NCBI GenBank assembly: GCA_004431415.1
Contig: QPMI01000062.1
Coordinates: 496,001-560,000 of the forward strand
Direction: 5' to 3'
Source of the DNA: Cyanophora paradoxa
Taxonomy: Eukaryota; Glaucocystophyceae; Cyanophorales; Cyanophoraceae
DNA: 64,000 nucleotides
Shown: positions 33,592 through 46,439 of the stretch, piece after piece
Position numbering within the stretch: position 1 is the first letter of the stretch
Layout of the letters: the number at the start of each line of letters is the position of its first letter
Notes under the pieces: generated by a model
The model's database searches: none
What the model was told of the DNA's origin: nothing
Seen by the model: only the letters and a program-made list of their open reading frames with translations
Position numbers and translations under genes: made by a program

Positions 33592-35505
33592 TCATATTGC
33601 TGCTTCGAGGGTTACTCTTTCTACATCCAGAGTCACCAAATTCACAAGAACGATAGAGCCAGTTTGAGCGAAGGTTGGAATGGTCACAAGTCTGCACTTC
33701 TGCCCCTGTGGCCCTAGGAGATACTGCTGTCAGATTGAAATCTTCGAGATTGGCAGACTGTATGCACCTGTAACGAGCTTGGTCCCAAACTCGGATTGAT
33801 TCCCTGCAAAGTAGAGGTCCGGGCACTCCGATATTATGAATGGGTCCTCGTCATGATAGGGGTAGCAGCCTGTGGCAAGGTTCAGGAGCTGCGTTCAGGA
33901 GTTGCCAGCAAAGCAAAAGCTGCCATGCCCACCCAGCGTGTCTGGGGCAGTCGGAGCAATGTGACGCCATTCAAGTGTCCGTTCCAATGCATCGAGAGGC
34001 GAGGTCAGAGTGGTGTATTTCAAGATGTCCTCGATAGTCTGGCCAGAAACCCCTAGCAAGCTGTTTTGAAGATCAGCACACATTCGAAAAGCAATCATGT
34101 CAGTGGTCGAACCGTTTGCCATCTAGCTTGCATTCGTATGGGTTTGTGACAGCATTGAATGTAGAGAACTTTGCTGAAAGAGGAAGCAGGCAGCGATGCA
34201 TGGGTTGCTGTGGGAGGGTGTTGTTTGAAGGATCGGCTCCACCAGGCATGACGTCCACAGGAAGGGATGTGCAGAGTTCTGAGATCATCATATCCAAGTC
34301 CTTTACCATTGCTGCAAGGCTTGCTTGCTGTCGCTTTGCATTGGCCTGCAATTCGAGAAATTCGTCAGACCAAAACAAATTAGAGCTGACAAAACTGTCT
34401 CACGTTTGTTCGCTTCCAGGATGCCTGATCAGACGTTTCGCCTGCATCTTCCGCGGTGAGCAGTGAGTCGCCTGCAACAATGATGCGAACGGTCTGTGAT
34501 GCAAGGCTCTCCTGGCAAGCTTGATTTAGGAATCATGCAACTCATCCGAACTTGCGGGGCGCTCACGCTGCTGGATCCCAGCTGGCCAGTGAAGTAATCC
34601 ACAAGTAGTTGTGAGAGAAGAGGATTCCTGTCTTGCTCGCCCACACGCAGGCCTGACACAAGGGCTGCAAAGGCGCCATCAGAACACGAAACACTCCCTG
34701 CTTCTAGGGTAATACTAACCGACATATTTGGGCTTCGGGGACGCCGGAACCGCCGCAGGGACCTGGGCTGGGATGCCAGCAAAGCAGATGTCTTCCACCT
34801 GGAACTCTCCGCTGGCCAGGGCGCTCCCCATCAAAGCCACGATCACACCTGAACGCTTTCATCACGATCTGCTGGCTGAGACCACACACTCGCACACGCA
34901 CCAGTTACGAGGGAGTCAATCTGCTCCTTCTGCATGACCAGCCGAACGCGGCCATACGCATCTTCGAGAATAGCGACGTCGTCCTTGTCCACAAAGTTCT
35001 TCTCCGATATCTGGAGCTCCGAAGCGAAGCGCTGCGCTGGGCGTCGGAGAGCAGCCGCGCGTCGCGCGGTGGGTTGTCGCGTACATCCTTCTCGAGCTGC
35101 TTCAAGATGGATGGCTTCTGCGGCATTTCCTTGTACATTGTGCCTGTAAGAATGACGCGCTGGCCCTCCTTGATGTCCAGCGTGCGCGTCGCGATCTGCA
35201 GGTCTGGTGCGCAGTTGCACGTTCAGCGGCGGGCTGCGCGAGCTGCAGGCGCGCGGGGCGGACCTTCAGATTGCCACTTCTTCTGCGCGGCATCGCGTAC
35301 GAATCTCTCCAGCTTCTTCAGGCGCACGAAGTACAAGCTAGAGTACTGCTGCTGAAAAGCCTTCCTCTCCAGCACAAAGCGGGACGACACGTCGTGTCTG
35401 TGACGTCATCAGTCAGTCGTCTCTCGCTCAGGGGCCGAGGCCGCAGCGCCGCCCGCGCCGTACGCACGCCGCCGTCGACCGCGCCACCGCCACGTCCTCG
35501 ACCAT
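33592..35505 (-). CDS. POLD2: DNA polymerase delta small (B) subunit
   Basis: The second subunit of replicative DNA polymerase delta, which bridges the catalytic subunit to the remaining subunits. The first exon starts 'MVEDVAVARSTAA' (ATG 35503-35505) and joins 'HDVSSRFVLERKAFQQQYSS' and 'LYFVRLKKLERFV', the N-terminal OB-side signature. Then come 'VRLVMQKEQIDSLVTG', 'VSGLRVGEQDRNPLLSQLLV', 'YFTGQLGSSSVS', the inactive phosphodiesterase block 'VDVMPGGADPSNNTLPQQP', 'FGVSGQTIEDILKYTTL' and 'LEWRHIAPTAPDTLG', ending 'LVNLVTLDVERVTLEAAI'. The calcineurin-like fold lacks the metal-binding residues, as is normal for this subunit. Introns are short and GT-AG where read. GC is lower than in flanking genes. 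It is divergent from the securin-like gene (156 bp) and convergent with the Gemin5-like gene (stops 30 bp apart). Confidence 0.92.
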
Positions 35506-35661
35506 TGCGAGAGCGCGTGTCTAGCGCTCTATGTGCTCTAAACTAGCTCCGGCAGGCGCCGCCGCGCGCTGGAGTCGCTCAGGTGGTTGGCGCGCTGTGG
35601 AAAAAAGTCGATTTGAAAAGGCCGTACAGTGTTTTCGCCGGGGTACTGTCTCACCGAACGG
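35506..35661. promoter_or_regulatory. 156-bp bidirectional promoter region (POLD2 / securin-like)
   Basis: Divergent start codons of a DNA replication gene and a putative mitotic regulator share this 156-bp spacer, which would suit joint cell-cycle expression. No canonical E2F site (TTTSSCGC) is seen by eye, but TTTTCGCC occurs at about 35632-35639. Confidence 0.5.
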
Positions 35662-36416
35662 ATGGCTTCGGTGCTTCTGGCGAAGGAGAACGAGCGAGCT
35701 GTGCTGGGCGGGAGCTCCAAGGGCTTGGGGCTTCGCAGCGTCAACCAGCCCACCCCCGCCGAGCCCGGTGCGGAGATTCCACGCGTTCGTCTCGCGTAGG
35801 CAGACGGCTGACGCCCGGCCCTCGCAGCCCAAAAGAAAGTGCTTCAGGATGCATCCAAGCCTCGGAGAGCTCTCGGCGACATCACAAACAACAAGTCGGG
35901 CGGCGACAGCTCGAAATCAGTGAAGGGCCAGAAGCCGGCGGCGAAGCCCAGCAGACAAGTAGAGCCCTTCGTGGATGTGCCGCAGAAGCAGGCCGAAGAG
36001 GACTTTGAGATCCCGGACATGCCTCACCGGCACCCGCCGGGCCCGCCGCCGCTGCCGAACCTCACGCACCTAATCGGGCCGCTGGCTGAGTTCGTGGAGG
36101 CCCTTGAGAAGAAGAGGCCGATGCCGAAGATGCCTTACGAGGTCGTGCCGGATCCACCTGAGTACAAGGAGATCGAGTATGCCGAGCTGGAGCCCGCGCC
36201 CGTCTTCAGCAGCCTGGATGATAACCCATCGCTGGGTGCGCTTTGCGCAGCACAGCGACCGCCGACGCGCTCTGAACCTCTCGCGCAGGTGCGCTTCAGC
36301 AGCGGATAGACGATTCGGCGGAGGACGACGAACTGGATCGGGAACTGTTCCGGAAGACGATCCCCCTGGAGGAGCTGCTCATAGACGACTTCAGAGTCCC
36401 CGAAACTGATAACTAG
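35662..36416 (+). CDS. Small KEN-box / D-box protein, candidate securin (PATRONUS-like)
   Basis: Three exons (35662 to about 35765, about 35829-36229, about 36290-36416) encode a protein of roughly 215 residues. It opens 'MASVLLAKENER' with a KEN box at residues 8-10 and has 'KPRRALGDITNN' near residue 47, a textbook RxxLxxIxN destruction box. A basic Ser/Lys stretch follows, then an acidic, proline-rich part ('EEDFEIPDMPHRHPPGPPP') and an acidic C-terminus ('DDSAEDDELDRELFRKTIPL', ending 'DDFRVPETDN'). This order (N-terminal KEN, D-box, basic then acidic tail) matches securins, the inhibitors of separase that APC/C destroys at anaphase. Securins have almost no sequence conservation, so they are usually missed by similarity searches. 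No enzyme domain is present. Splice joints restore frame at both introns, with GTGCGGA and GTGCGCT donors. Alternatives are another APC/C substrate such as a shugoshin- or sororin-like regulator. Confidence 0.6.
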
Positions 36417-36584
36417 TAGCACACCTCGTGAAGCTCCACTTCCCGCCCCATCTCCATAGTATCTAGGGGCATGTACGTAGGTTACTTATTCGATTCCGCT
36501 CTTTGCTGTTCTGCCTCCCATTGCGAATTTGCGATGCGCACGCGATCGTGTGGGCGTAGACGTAGTGGTTATTATCACAAGCGT

Positions 36585-39500
36585 CTATGTTCGCTTCTTG
36601 TCGCCGCTGGCAACGCCTGGCGGAGGGTTGGGGGTGAGGGTGAACGCGGAGCGGAGTGGAGCGACCAGGGGGGCCCTCGAGGCGGCCGGAGGCGCCGCGC
36701 CGGCGGGGTTCGAGGGGGCGGTGTTCTTGACGGGGGAGGGCCCCGCGCTGCGGGGCGTGGGGGCGAGCAGCGGGGAGGGCGGCATGGGCGGGGAGGCCCC
36801 CGAGGGGGTCATCGGGGCGGGCCCCGGCGGCTGAGAGGTGACGAGGGAGGCTAGCACGTGCAGCATGCTCTCCTTGCTGGACCTGCCGGCGGGAGCGAGC
36901 GGGGCCGTCAGCGGGCGCCCCGGGGCCGGCGGGCAGGTGGGGCGGCGCGCCAGTAGACGAAGTGGGAGTCGAGGAGGGAGAAGTAGGAGGTGTAGGCGTC
37001 GGGGGCCCCCTGAAGGGCGCCCGTCGGCCGCGCCGCGGGGCGGGCAGCGACGCGGGGAGCGCACCAGGGCGTAGTCGATGCGGAAGCCGCCCCAGGAGGG
37101 CGGGCGGGGCCGCGGGCGGGGGCCCCGCTGGGCCCCGCCCCGCCGGCGGAGGCGGGCGGGAGGGGCGACTCGCGGATGGGCAGGGCGTCCTCGGGCGGGT
37201 CCCACGGCGTCTCGCCCGCGGGTCGTGGGCGGAGGCGTCCGGCGGCGGCGGGGCGCTGCAGCGGCTGCCGGCCGACGCGTCGTCCTCCTCCGCGCCCTCC
37301 GCATCGCTCGAGGCCGACGACACGAGGATCGCGTCCGCGTCGTAGAACGGCGTGCACGCTGCCGCCCCCGTCGGCCGGGCGCGGCGGCCCGGGCAGCGGG
37401 AGCGGCGCGGGCGGCGGTCGCACCCTCGACCCTCCGCTCGCGCCAGGGTCGCTTCCTCAGCGTGCCGCTCGCCGCGGCGGTGGCGGCGGCGGCGGCCGAC
37501 GCGGCGGCAGCGGCGGCGGAGGCGGCGGCGGAGGCGAAGAAAGAGCCGACGCGCTGCGCGATGCGGGAGTAGTCCATCCGGCCCTGCGGGCGGCCTCAGA
37601 GAGCGCGAAGATCCGAGAGGGTTGTCGGAGAAAGAGAGAGGGAGGAGCCCACCACGAGGCTCATGCGGGCCCAGTTCTCCTGCGCGGCGCGTGTGAGCGG
37701 GAGTGGAGTGGAGAAGAGGGGGGTCAGAGCGGACGACGGGGACGGGGGGCTCCTCGGTGAAGGAGGGGTCGACGAGGGGCTCCAGGCGGAACGCCTGCGG
37801 GGCGGGGCGCGGGGCGGGGCGGGCGTGAGGCCGGCGCGCCTCGACGAAGAAGCCGGCGGGCGGACGGGGCGGGGGGGCGGGGCGGACGACGCAGTCGTAG
37901 GGGTGGAAGATGTTGTGGAGGCGGAAGGGGAGGCGCTCGGCGTGGAAGGTCTCGCCCCGCAGCGAGAGGAAGACGCCGAGGGGGCAGCCGAGCAGGAAGA
38001 GGTGGGCGGGGGCGAAGTCCAGCCGGATCGAGTAGTCTGCCAGGTTCACGTACTCCGGGTCCACCTCTGCGGCGGCGGGTTCGAGGAAGCCGGGCGGGGG
38101 CGCGCAGGGGCCGCAGCACCGCCGGGGGCGAGGCCGGCGCCCGAGGGCCGCTGGTTCGTCAGGATGTCGTACCTGCGGCGGTCAGCGGGCGGCGGCGGGG
38201 CGCGGGGCGCGGGGCGGGCGCACGAGACGACGCCGCCGAGGGAGTGGGCGAGGACGGAGACCTTCCCCGAGAAGCGCGGGTTCGCCAGGATGAACTGCTT
38301 GTACCTGCCCGCCGCGTTCAGGCGGGGCGGCGCGAAGGGGCGGCGGGCGGCGCGGTGCGCGGCGGACGCACCGGTGGTTCAGCTGCGCGGCGACCTCCTC
38401 CTGCCCGGGCCGCGGGGCGCTCGGTCAACACTGGATGCGGAGCGTGAAGGGGCGGGGCGGGGGCGGACGAGGATGAACTTGTGGTAGCGGGGGGTGAGGA
38501 AGTAGCAGACGTCGAGGACCTTGTCGTTCAGGAAGGAGCGCAGCTTCGGCAGCGTCCCCGGCGTGATCGCCGCGATCCGCCTGCCCGACCCGCCCCGCTC
38601 AGCGACGGAGCGCGCGGGGCGGGCGCGGGGCGGGGGGGCGGACTCGTCGCAGCCCTGGATGCCGCGGAGGCTGCTGTGCCACTCGATCTCCGCGAACTCC
38701 ACTCGGAAATCCACGTCGGGGAAAGCCTGCGGGCCGCGTCGGGACCTTCTAAGGCCGCTGGGGCGCGCTCGCTCCGGGGCCCCGCCCGCCGCACCCCGGT
38801 CATGACCGCCTCGCTGCTCCTGCGCAGCTCCTCCACTGCGGGAGCAGGTCGGGGGCGGGGCGGGCGGGGCGGGGGGAGGGGCGGGGCGGGGCGGACCGTG
38901 GTGGAGGAGGCGCGCGTGGTCGAGCTGGGAGCCGACGCCGTGCACGACCAGCACCAGGTGCTCCACGAACGCCCGCCCCTGCGCCCGGCCCGCGGCCCCC
39001 GAGCTCGCACCCGGGCTGCCCCGCGCGCCACTCAAGGCGACCCGCACCGGTGCCTGGGCGGGGCCGAGCATCGGGGAGCTCCCGAGGGGCGTGCTGGAGG
39101 GCGCCGGCGGGGCCAGGCTCGGCGCGAGCCCCGCCTCGGAGTCGTAGCGAGCCTCCGGCCTCTGCCCCCGCGCGCCTCGGCCGCGCGTCCAGGGGAGAAG
39201 GGCGCAGGATCCACCGAACCTGGTCGGGGGCCGCCGAGGCGGACAGGGACAGGGGCTTGGGCTGGGCGGGCTGGCCCTTCGGCCTGCGAACGCGGCGCGG
39301 ATCGACGTCACGAGCGCGCGGGGAGCGGCGGGCGGGGTCGGCCGCACGCGAAGTACTTGGACGGGGGCCCATCTCGGACCGACTCGAGGATGAGGTCCCG
39401 GTTCCACTCCCGCCACTCGTCCTCCGACTCGGCCGCGAACGTGAAGGTCTGCTCCGCTGCTGAGAGGCGCCAGCGGGCCCGCAAGAGACGAGGGCCGCCG

Positions 39501-40092
39501 GCTTCTCGAACCTTGCGCTTCTCCCTGTCGGTGACGACAAAGACGTGCGCTCGTTTGTACCTGCGGGCCTGGCGTCAATCATCCGCGCCCGGACTGCTGG
39601 CCGGATGCCCGTCGCGCACACTAGTTCGTCCACCGCCATCACAAAGGGGCACTGCGTAAAGAAACGATATTCAGCGTAGTCTTTTCAGCGAGCCTGCAGC
39701 CAGAAAGCGGCTGAGCGCGCCCCGGCTAGCCCCGAACACGGAACGGCGCGGTCAAGTCAAGCGGCCCTCGGCGGCCCGGCGGCAGCCGTACGCGCGAACC
39801 TCGTCCAAGGCTATGATCTGCTCGGCGAGGCCGCGGAGGTCCTGCGTCCCTGGAAAGACGAACAAGCTTTTGTTCTTCAGGACGACGTGGACGCGTCTCC
39901 ACCCGCGCCTCGAGCGCATCGCCAGAGGGCCTAGTAGCCGTGAGCGCATATCAACAGATTCTGAGAGCGCACGCACCCTCGCGTAGCGGGCTGGCCACGG
40001 CCCTGAGCACATCCGCCTGCAGGATGGCCGGCTGCGGCGCGCGTCGGAATACGGCGTTGCGCGCGGCCTGCCGTGCTCACCAGGGCCGTCAT
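36585..40092 (-). CDS. PH-domain DDHD phospholipase (PA-PLA1 family)
   Basis: The N-terminal exons spell a PH domain: 'PLREG' joined to 'PLAMRSRRGWRRVHVVLKNK' and 'SLFVFPGTQDL', then 'FVMAVDEL', 'RAHVFVVTDREKRKV' and 'FTFAAESEDEWREWNRDL'. The lipase part follows: 'EHLVLVVHGVGSQLDHARLL' (oxyanion region), 'VEFAEIEWHSSLRGIQG', 'LNDKVLDVCYFLTPRY' and the serine-nucleophile elbow 'VSVLAHSLGGVVS', in which the first Gly of GxSxG is Ala. The DDHD part has 'AHLFLLGCPLGVFLSLRG', 'RLHNIFHPYDCV', 'RLEPLVDPSF', then 'RIDYAL' and 'YFSLLDSHFVYWR'. Family members hydrolyse phosphatidic acid or phosphatidylinositol at Golgi/ER exit membranes. A poly-Ala segment and a Pro/Ser-rich tail lie between and after. 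The first exon (ATG 40092, MTAL) has an intron with GTGAGC. The PH-domain joint near 39600 is uncertain by one base. Confidence 0.8.
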
Positions 40093-40289
40093 CGCGCTTG
40101 CTTCGGCCGCGGGCCCGTCTGAGCTCAGAGCTCTGAGCTCAGAGCTCGCCCGGCCCGGGTACGCGAAAACGAGCTCGCTCAAACGCCAGCCGCCTCGCAG
40201 ACGCTCGAAAGGCAGCCTGAAGCAATCTAGGAGGCTAGGCCAGCCGGTTGCTGTCAGTTCTCCCTCTTGCGGGAGCCCCAGCAGCACAG
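40093..40289. promoter_or_regulatory. 197-bp bidirectional promoter region (DDHD / IFT70)
   Basis: It contains two direct copies of the SacI-like string GAGCTCAGAGCTCTGAGCTC-type repeats at about 40120-40147, next to the DDHD start. No X-box recognised for ciliary RFX regulation by eye. Confidence 0.5.
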
Positions 40290-43026
40290 ATGGCGTCCTC
40301 CGTGGCCGGCGTCGGCAACTGGCAGCCGGGCATGCGCGTGCCGGATGGCCAGTACACTAAGGTCATATACTCGCTGATTCGCGACCGAAAGTACCAGGAG
40401 GTTATCGATGTCCTGACCTACGAGATGCAAAACTTCCCCAAGAGCCGGGCGGCACTCTCCCTGCTGGCCTACTGCTACTACATGACGCAAGAGTTCCAGT
40501 CTGCCGCTCAGCTGTGCGCAATTCTCGTCGCTCCGCGGCCCGCCGCGCCTCCAGCTAAAAGCGGCCGCCCCGGCTGCGCAGCTACGAGCAGCTGGTGCGG
40601 GCGTATCCTGAGGTGGAGGAATACAAGATCTACCACGCGCAGTCCCTCTTTAAGGCGTCGCAGTACCCTGAGGCCCTGCGGTCGTGCTTGCAGGTGGACT
40701 CGCAACAGTATCAGCAGCGGGTGCGCCGCGCAGCTGGGCCGGAGCCCGGCCGACCGCCGTTCGCGCCGAGGGCTTCCATCTGACGCGGCATTTGGCGCAG
40801 ATGGTCATGCTGCAGGCCTACATCAAGTACGAGCAGGACGATTTGGCGGGCGCGAAGCAGATGCTGGCGAAGAGCTTCACGGACGACCCCGACGCGCTCA
40901 TCCTCAACGCGTGCACGATGTACAAGGCGCGCCGCTGCGGGGCGCCGCCGCCGCGTGGGCGCGCGGCCGCGGTCTCACGCGGCGGGGCGGGGGCGCAGGA
41001 GGGGCAGCACGATGAGGCGCGCCAGAAGTTCGTGGAGGCGATGAACACGCTGGGGTACCAGCCGGACATGGCGTACAACATCTGCCTCTGCTACTACAGG
41101 CTCAAGGCCTACGGTCCGGCGCTCAAGCACATCGCCGAGATCATCGAGCGGGGAGTCCGGGAGCACCCGGGTAGGCGGAAGCCCCGCGCGGGGCCGGGAC
41201 GGGGCGCTGAAGGCGGGCGCAGAGCTCAGCGTGGGGAGCAACACGGACGGGATCGAGGTGCGGAGCGTGGGGAACAGCGCGGTGCTGAAGGAGACGGCCC
41301 TCGTGGAGGCCTTCAACCTCAAGGCCGCCATCGAGTACGTCATGAAGAACTGTGCGTGGCGCCCTCCCATCCCGCCCCGCCCCGCCCCGCCCTGCACCGC
41401 CGCCCGCTGACGCGGGGCGGCAGACGACGCGGCGAAGGAGGCGCTGAGCGACATGCCGCCGCGAGGGGAGGAGGAGCTCGACCCCGTCACCCTCCACAAC
41501 CAGGCCCTCAGTGCGCCCCGGCCGCCCGCCCCGCCGCTGGCCGCCGCTGACGCGGGCGCAGTGCACATGGACGCGTCGCCGAGCGACGGGTTCAGGAAGC
41601 TGAACTTCCTGCTGAGCAACCCGCCGTTCCCGCCGGAGACCTTCGCGAACATCCTGCTGCTGTACTGCAAGAACCGGCTGTACGACCTGGCGGCGGACAT
41701 CCTGGCGGAGAACTCGCAGTACACGTTCAAGTACCTGGACCAGGACCTCTACGACTACCTGGACGCCACCATCATGCAGCAGACCAGCCCCGAGGAGGCC
41801 TTCCGCAAGGTGCCCCCGCCCCGCCCCGCCCGGAGCCGCTCCGCGCCGTGGCGTTGGCGTGGGCCGACGCGGGGCCGCCCGGCAGTTCGACGACATGGCG
41901 AACAAGCACACGGAGACGCTGCGGAAGCTGACGAAGCAGATCCAGGACGCGCGCCTCGCCCGCAACAACGACGCCATCAAGAAGGCCTTCATGGAGTACG
42001 ACGAGGCCCTCGAGCGGTGCGCCGGGGGTTCGGGCGTGGCCCGCCCGCTCGGGTGGGCGGTGCGCTGAGGGCGGCCCCCCGTCCTCGCAGGTACATCCCG
42101 GTGCTGATGGCGATGGCGCGGATCTACTGGGACCTGGACAACTACGGGATGGTGGAGAAGATCTTCCGGCAGTCGGCCGAGTTCTGCTCGGAGCACGACA
42201 CGTGGAAGCTGAACGTGGCGCACGTCTTCTTCATGCAGGAGACCAAGTTCATCGAGGCGATCCGCTACTACGAGCCGATCGTGAAGAAGCACAGCGAGGC
42301 GCAGCAGCTGCTCGCCGTCCCCGCCATCGTCGTCGCGAACCTCTGCGTCTCCTACATCATGACGAGCCAGAACGAGGAGGCCGAGGACCTCATGCGCAAG
42401 CTCGAGAAGGAGGAGGAGAAGGTCGCCTACCAGGTGCCGCCCGGTCCCGCCCCGCCGCGCCCCGCGCCCCGCGCCCCGCCCCCTCCCCCCAGCCGCCCAG
42501 CTCACGCCCCGCCGGCAGGACCCGGAGAAGCAGGTGTACCACCTGTGCATCGTGAACCTGGTGATCGGGACGCTGTATTGCGCCAAGGGCAACTTCGAGT
42601 TCGGCATCTCGCGCATCATCAAGTCCCTCGAGCCGTACAACAAGAAGCTCAGCACGGACACGTGGTACTACGCCAAGCGCTGCTTCCTCGCCCTCATCGA
42701 GATCCTCGCCAAGCACATGATCATGCTCAAGGCGCGGCCCCCGCCCGCCCCCGCCGCACCCCCGGCCCCTGCTCGGGCGGGGTTCTCACGCGTACCCCCC
42801 GCAGGACGCGACGTTCCACGAGATCCTGGGCTTCTTGGACGCGGCGGACACGCACGGGAAGAACGTGCTCACGACGCTGAACCCGCTTGAGAAGGACATC
42901 GCGACGGGCCGCAACAACGTCTCCTACGAGGCCCGCCTCCTCAAGAAGATGTCCGCCCGCCCTCCCCCCTCGCCGAAGGGCCAGTTGCTCACGCCCCCGC
43001 GCAGGTTCCTTCGGTTACGAGACTAG
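40290..43026 (+). CDS. IFT70: Intraflagellar transport protein IFT70 (TTC30/DYF-1)
   Basis: A TPR protein of the IFT-B1 core complex needed to build cilia and flagella. The start 'MASSVAGVGNWQPGMRVPDG' leads into 'YTKVIYSLIRDRKYQEVIDV' and 'LSLLAYCYYMTQEFQSAAQ'. Later blocks include 'YEQLVRAYPEVEEYKIYHAQ', 'LQAYIKYEQDDLAGAKQML', 'LGYQPDMAYNICLCYYRLK', 'VEAFNLKAAIEYVMKN', 'DPVTLHNQAL', 'LLYCKNRLYDLAADILAEN', 'YLDATIMQQTSPEEAFRK', 'MARIYWDLDNYGMVEKIFR' and 'GTLYCAKGNFEFGISRIIKS', ending 'FLRLRD'. These run collinear with IFT70 from algae and animals. At least nine introns interrupt it. Those at 40927-40998 (after TACAAG) and 42732-42804 (after CTCAAG) have GC donors; the one after 'LHNQAL' starts GTGCGCC. 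It shows that the organism is flagellated at some stage. Confidence 0.93.
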
Positions 43027-43430
43027 AGCGGCAGCGTAGCATATCTAGCAGTAGTAGGCCTAGGCCTAGAGCTAGTCCTAGTCGTTAGTGTACACTAATG
43101 TAGGAACAGGATCCGGCCGCGGAAGCCAAAGAAACGTCAACGGTCTGACTGCTTCTACATGCCCCCGTGGCCGCGTACTTGGCCATGGCCCAGTGGTACC
43201 AGCACTGAGAGGTAAGCGAAAGCTACGAGCGGGGCGGTGCATCGAGCTCATCGATATCATCCCATCCCAGACAAGCACGCGTGCATGCACGGCAGCTCGA
43301 GACGTGATCTAAACAATGTTACAATTTTTGTTACGACAAAACCAGCCCGCGAGTTCCTCGGAACCGCATTTCAAAAATTACAGGATCGAGCCCGAGGATC
43401 GACGAGGGCGCTCCAAGAAGAAGGGCCGCT
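43027..43430. other. Convergent 3' spacer (IFT70 / THI4)
   Basis: 404 bp between the two stop codons. It contains a short CCTAGG/GGCCTA palindromic stretch (43055-43083). No gene is visible. Confidence 0.5.
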
Positions 43431-44697
<1,267 letters not shown>

Positions 44698-45179
44698 GGT
44701 GGCGGTCGGAGAACTAGGTCGTTGGCGATAACCTCGACTGGCGTCGTACCCGGGCAGTTCTGGGGTACGTCGCCCAAAATCAACTCCCCCTGAGGCAGTA
44801 CCTGGCGGTGAGCGCCGCGCACCCGCGTCTCGCGCGCGCACGGCTCGTCCCATCCGTGTGCGGCCGCTGAGCCCCCGATCGCAGGAGCTCGCAAGCTCGT
44901 CACTTGCGTCAACCCCGTCTCAGCGCTCCACCGCGCGCTCCTCCGGATCCACACGCGACTCGGGGATAAGTCGAACTCCTCGCTGGTCGCGCCCTGAAAC
45001 TCGGACCCGCGTGCGCCAGACCCACTTGGGTGCGCCGGTCGGATTGATCGCCTCTCACCGCCGCGCCATTTACCTTCTTCGTTCGAACTACCAGCTCGTA
45101 CGCCGGCTGCGCGTCCCGCCGCAATCCGGTCAAACGCGATCTGGACGATTGGCCGAAGCAGTCTCCGAGAAGGACGACG
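44698..45179. other. Spacer upstream of THI4
   Basis: Should hold the THI4 promoter and 5' UTR. A plus-strand frame is open from 44858 and could contain an upstream exon of the 45180 ORF. Nothing else is recognised. Confidence 0.4.
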
Positions 45180-45506
45180 ATGAACTGCTCGGCGCCCGGC
45201 CCAGTGATGTCTTACGCGTACGGCGCGTTCTTTCTGCCGGCCCAAAGCTGGACGTCCGATCAGTTGTGGCAAGACCCCTTCAAAGCGGAGGCCTTCAGCG
45301 TCTCGCAGACGACCACGCCGCTGCAGCTGTCGCGGGCGGAGAGCGCCGCGCGGCGGCAAGCCATTATAGAGGAGGTCGCGGCGCGGCGACAGGAGGTCTC
45401 CCAGTGGCTCGCCGAGCAGGAGGCCGCGTGGATGGACGGCATCGAGCCGCAGGACACCATCAATGCAGACGCAGTTGCAGCACTTTCGACTGATGCGTGT
45501 AGATAG
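45180..45506 (+). CDS. Hypothetical 108-residue protein
   Basis: An ATG-initiated frame (108 codons) with ordinary amino-acid composition, unlike the Arg/Pro/Ala translations of non-coding frames nearby. It starts 'MNCSAPGPVMSYAYGAFFLP', has a charged helical segment 'AARRQAIIEEVAARRQEVSQ' followed by 'WLAEQEAAWMDG', and ends 'ALSTDACR'. I recognise no family. It fits the strand-alternation pattern of the cluster (divergent from THI4, convergent with the first kinase). It may be only the last exon of a longer gene, since the frame is open upstream. Confidence 0.45.
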   Translation: MNCSAPGPVMSYAYGAFFLPAQSWTSDQLWQDPFKAEAFSVSQTTTPLQLSRAESAARRQAIIEEVAARRQEVSQWLAEQEAAWMDGIEPQDTINADAVAALSTDACR

Positions 45507-46439
45507 ACTCTAAACTGAGATTTTCCTCGGTCACTCTGAGATATTCCTCGGTAGCATACTTGTACACTACAATTTTGTTCGTTTTTTTGTTTCGATTCGA
45601 AACTTTCCATCTCAGTCTCAAGCTCGAGATCTAGACCTGGACCGAGGCGGCGGCGGGGATCCCCATGGGTCTGCGGGCCGGGGGCTGTGACTCAGTGAGC
45701 CTCAGCAACTGCGGGTCCCGGGTTTCAAATTAATGTTCTCCCGGTTAATCGTTGCGACTTCTGAGCTCGAGTGAATCTCATGGACTGCTACGGGCCAAGC
45801 TGCCGGACCCTCCTCAGGGCCTGGCCCAGTCGGAGTCTCACCCCCGTCTCTCCGGCCACTGCAGCTGGCCGCCGCAGCGCGGGCCCGCACCCCGGGCCCC
45901 TCGAGCTCGAGCCTCGGGGCACCCGCGGCCCCCGGCGGCCCGGCGGCCGGGCCGTACCGTAGTACGCCTGCTGCCAGTACTCAGTGACTAGTGTGGAAAA
46001 ATCGATATCTTGATTCTGACCTTCGAATTAAATGCGGCAAGCATTGAAGCTTTCTACTACTACTAGGCTAGGCTAAATTAAAGCTAACCGTCACGGCGTT
46101 GAACATACTAATTATAAGTTACTAAAGCTACTAACTAGTAAGCTTCAAACTTCAAGGCTTGAAAATGCCGCACTGCGGCAGCCGCTGAGCTCGAGCCGCT
46201 GAGCTGCGAAGTGCCACGATGACGAGCCGCCGCCGCACTGCGCGGCAAGCTCGGAGCTCTCATGATCAGGCTCGAGACGGACTCCTGGGCCGCCGGGCAT
46301 CGTGGGCATCATGCATCGTTTAGTTGTTTCCCGAATTTTCCGAACTTTGAAAGTTTGCTATTGAAATTGAGGTTCAAGGTAAATTCAACTGGAAAAGGCC
46401 GAGAGGGGGAAAGGCGCGCGGCTCGCAGTGGCGCCGAAG
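45507..46439. other. Spacer between hypothetical gene and first kinase
   Basis: Mixed composition. AT-rich patches (45520-45600, 46000-46160) flank a GC-rich block (45640-45960) with several CTCGAG/GAGCTC palindromes. A repeated GCCGCTGAGCT word lies at about 46180-46210. No gene is recognised. Confidence 0.45.
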
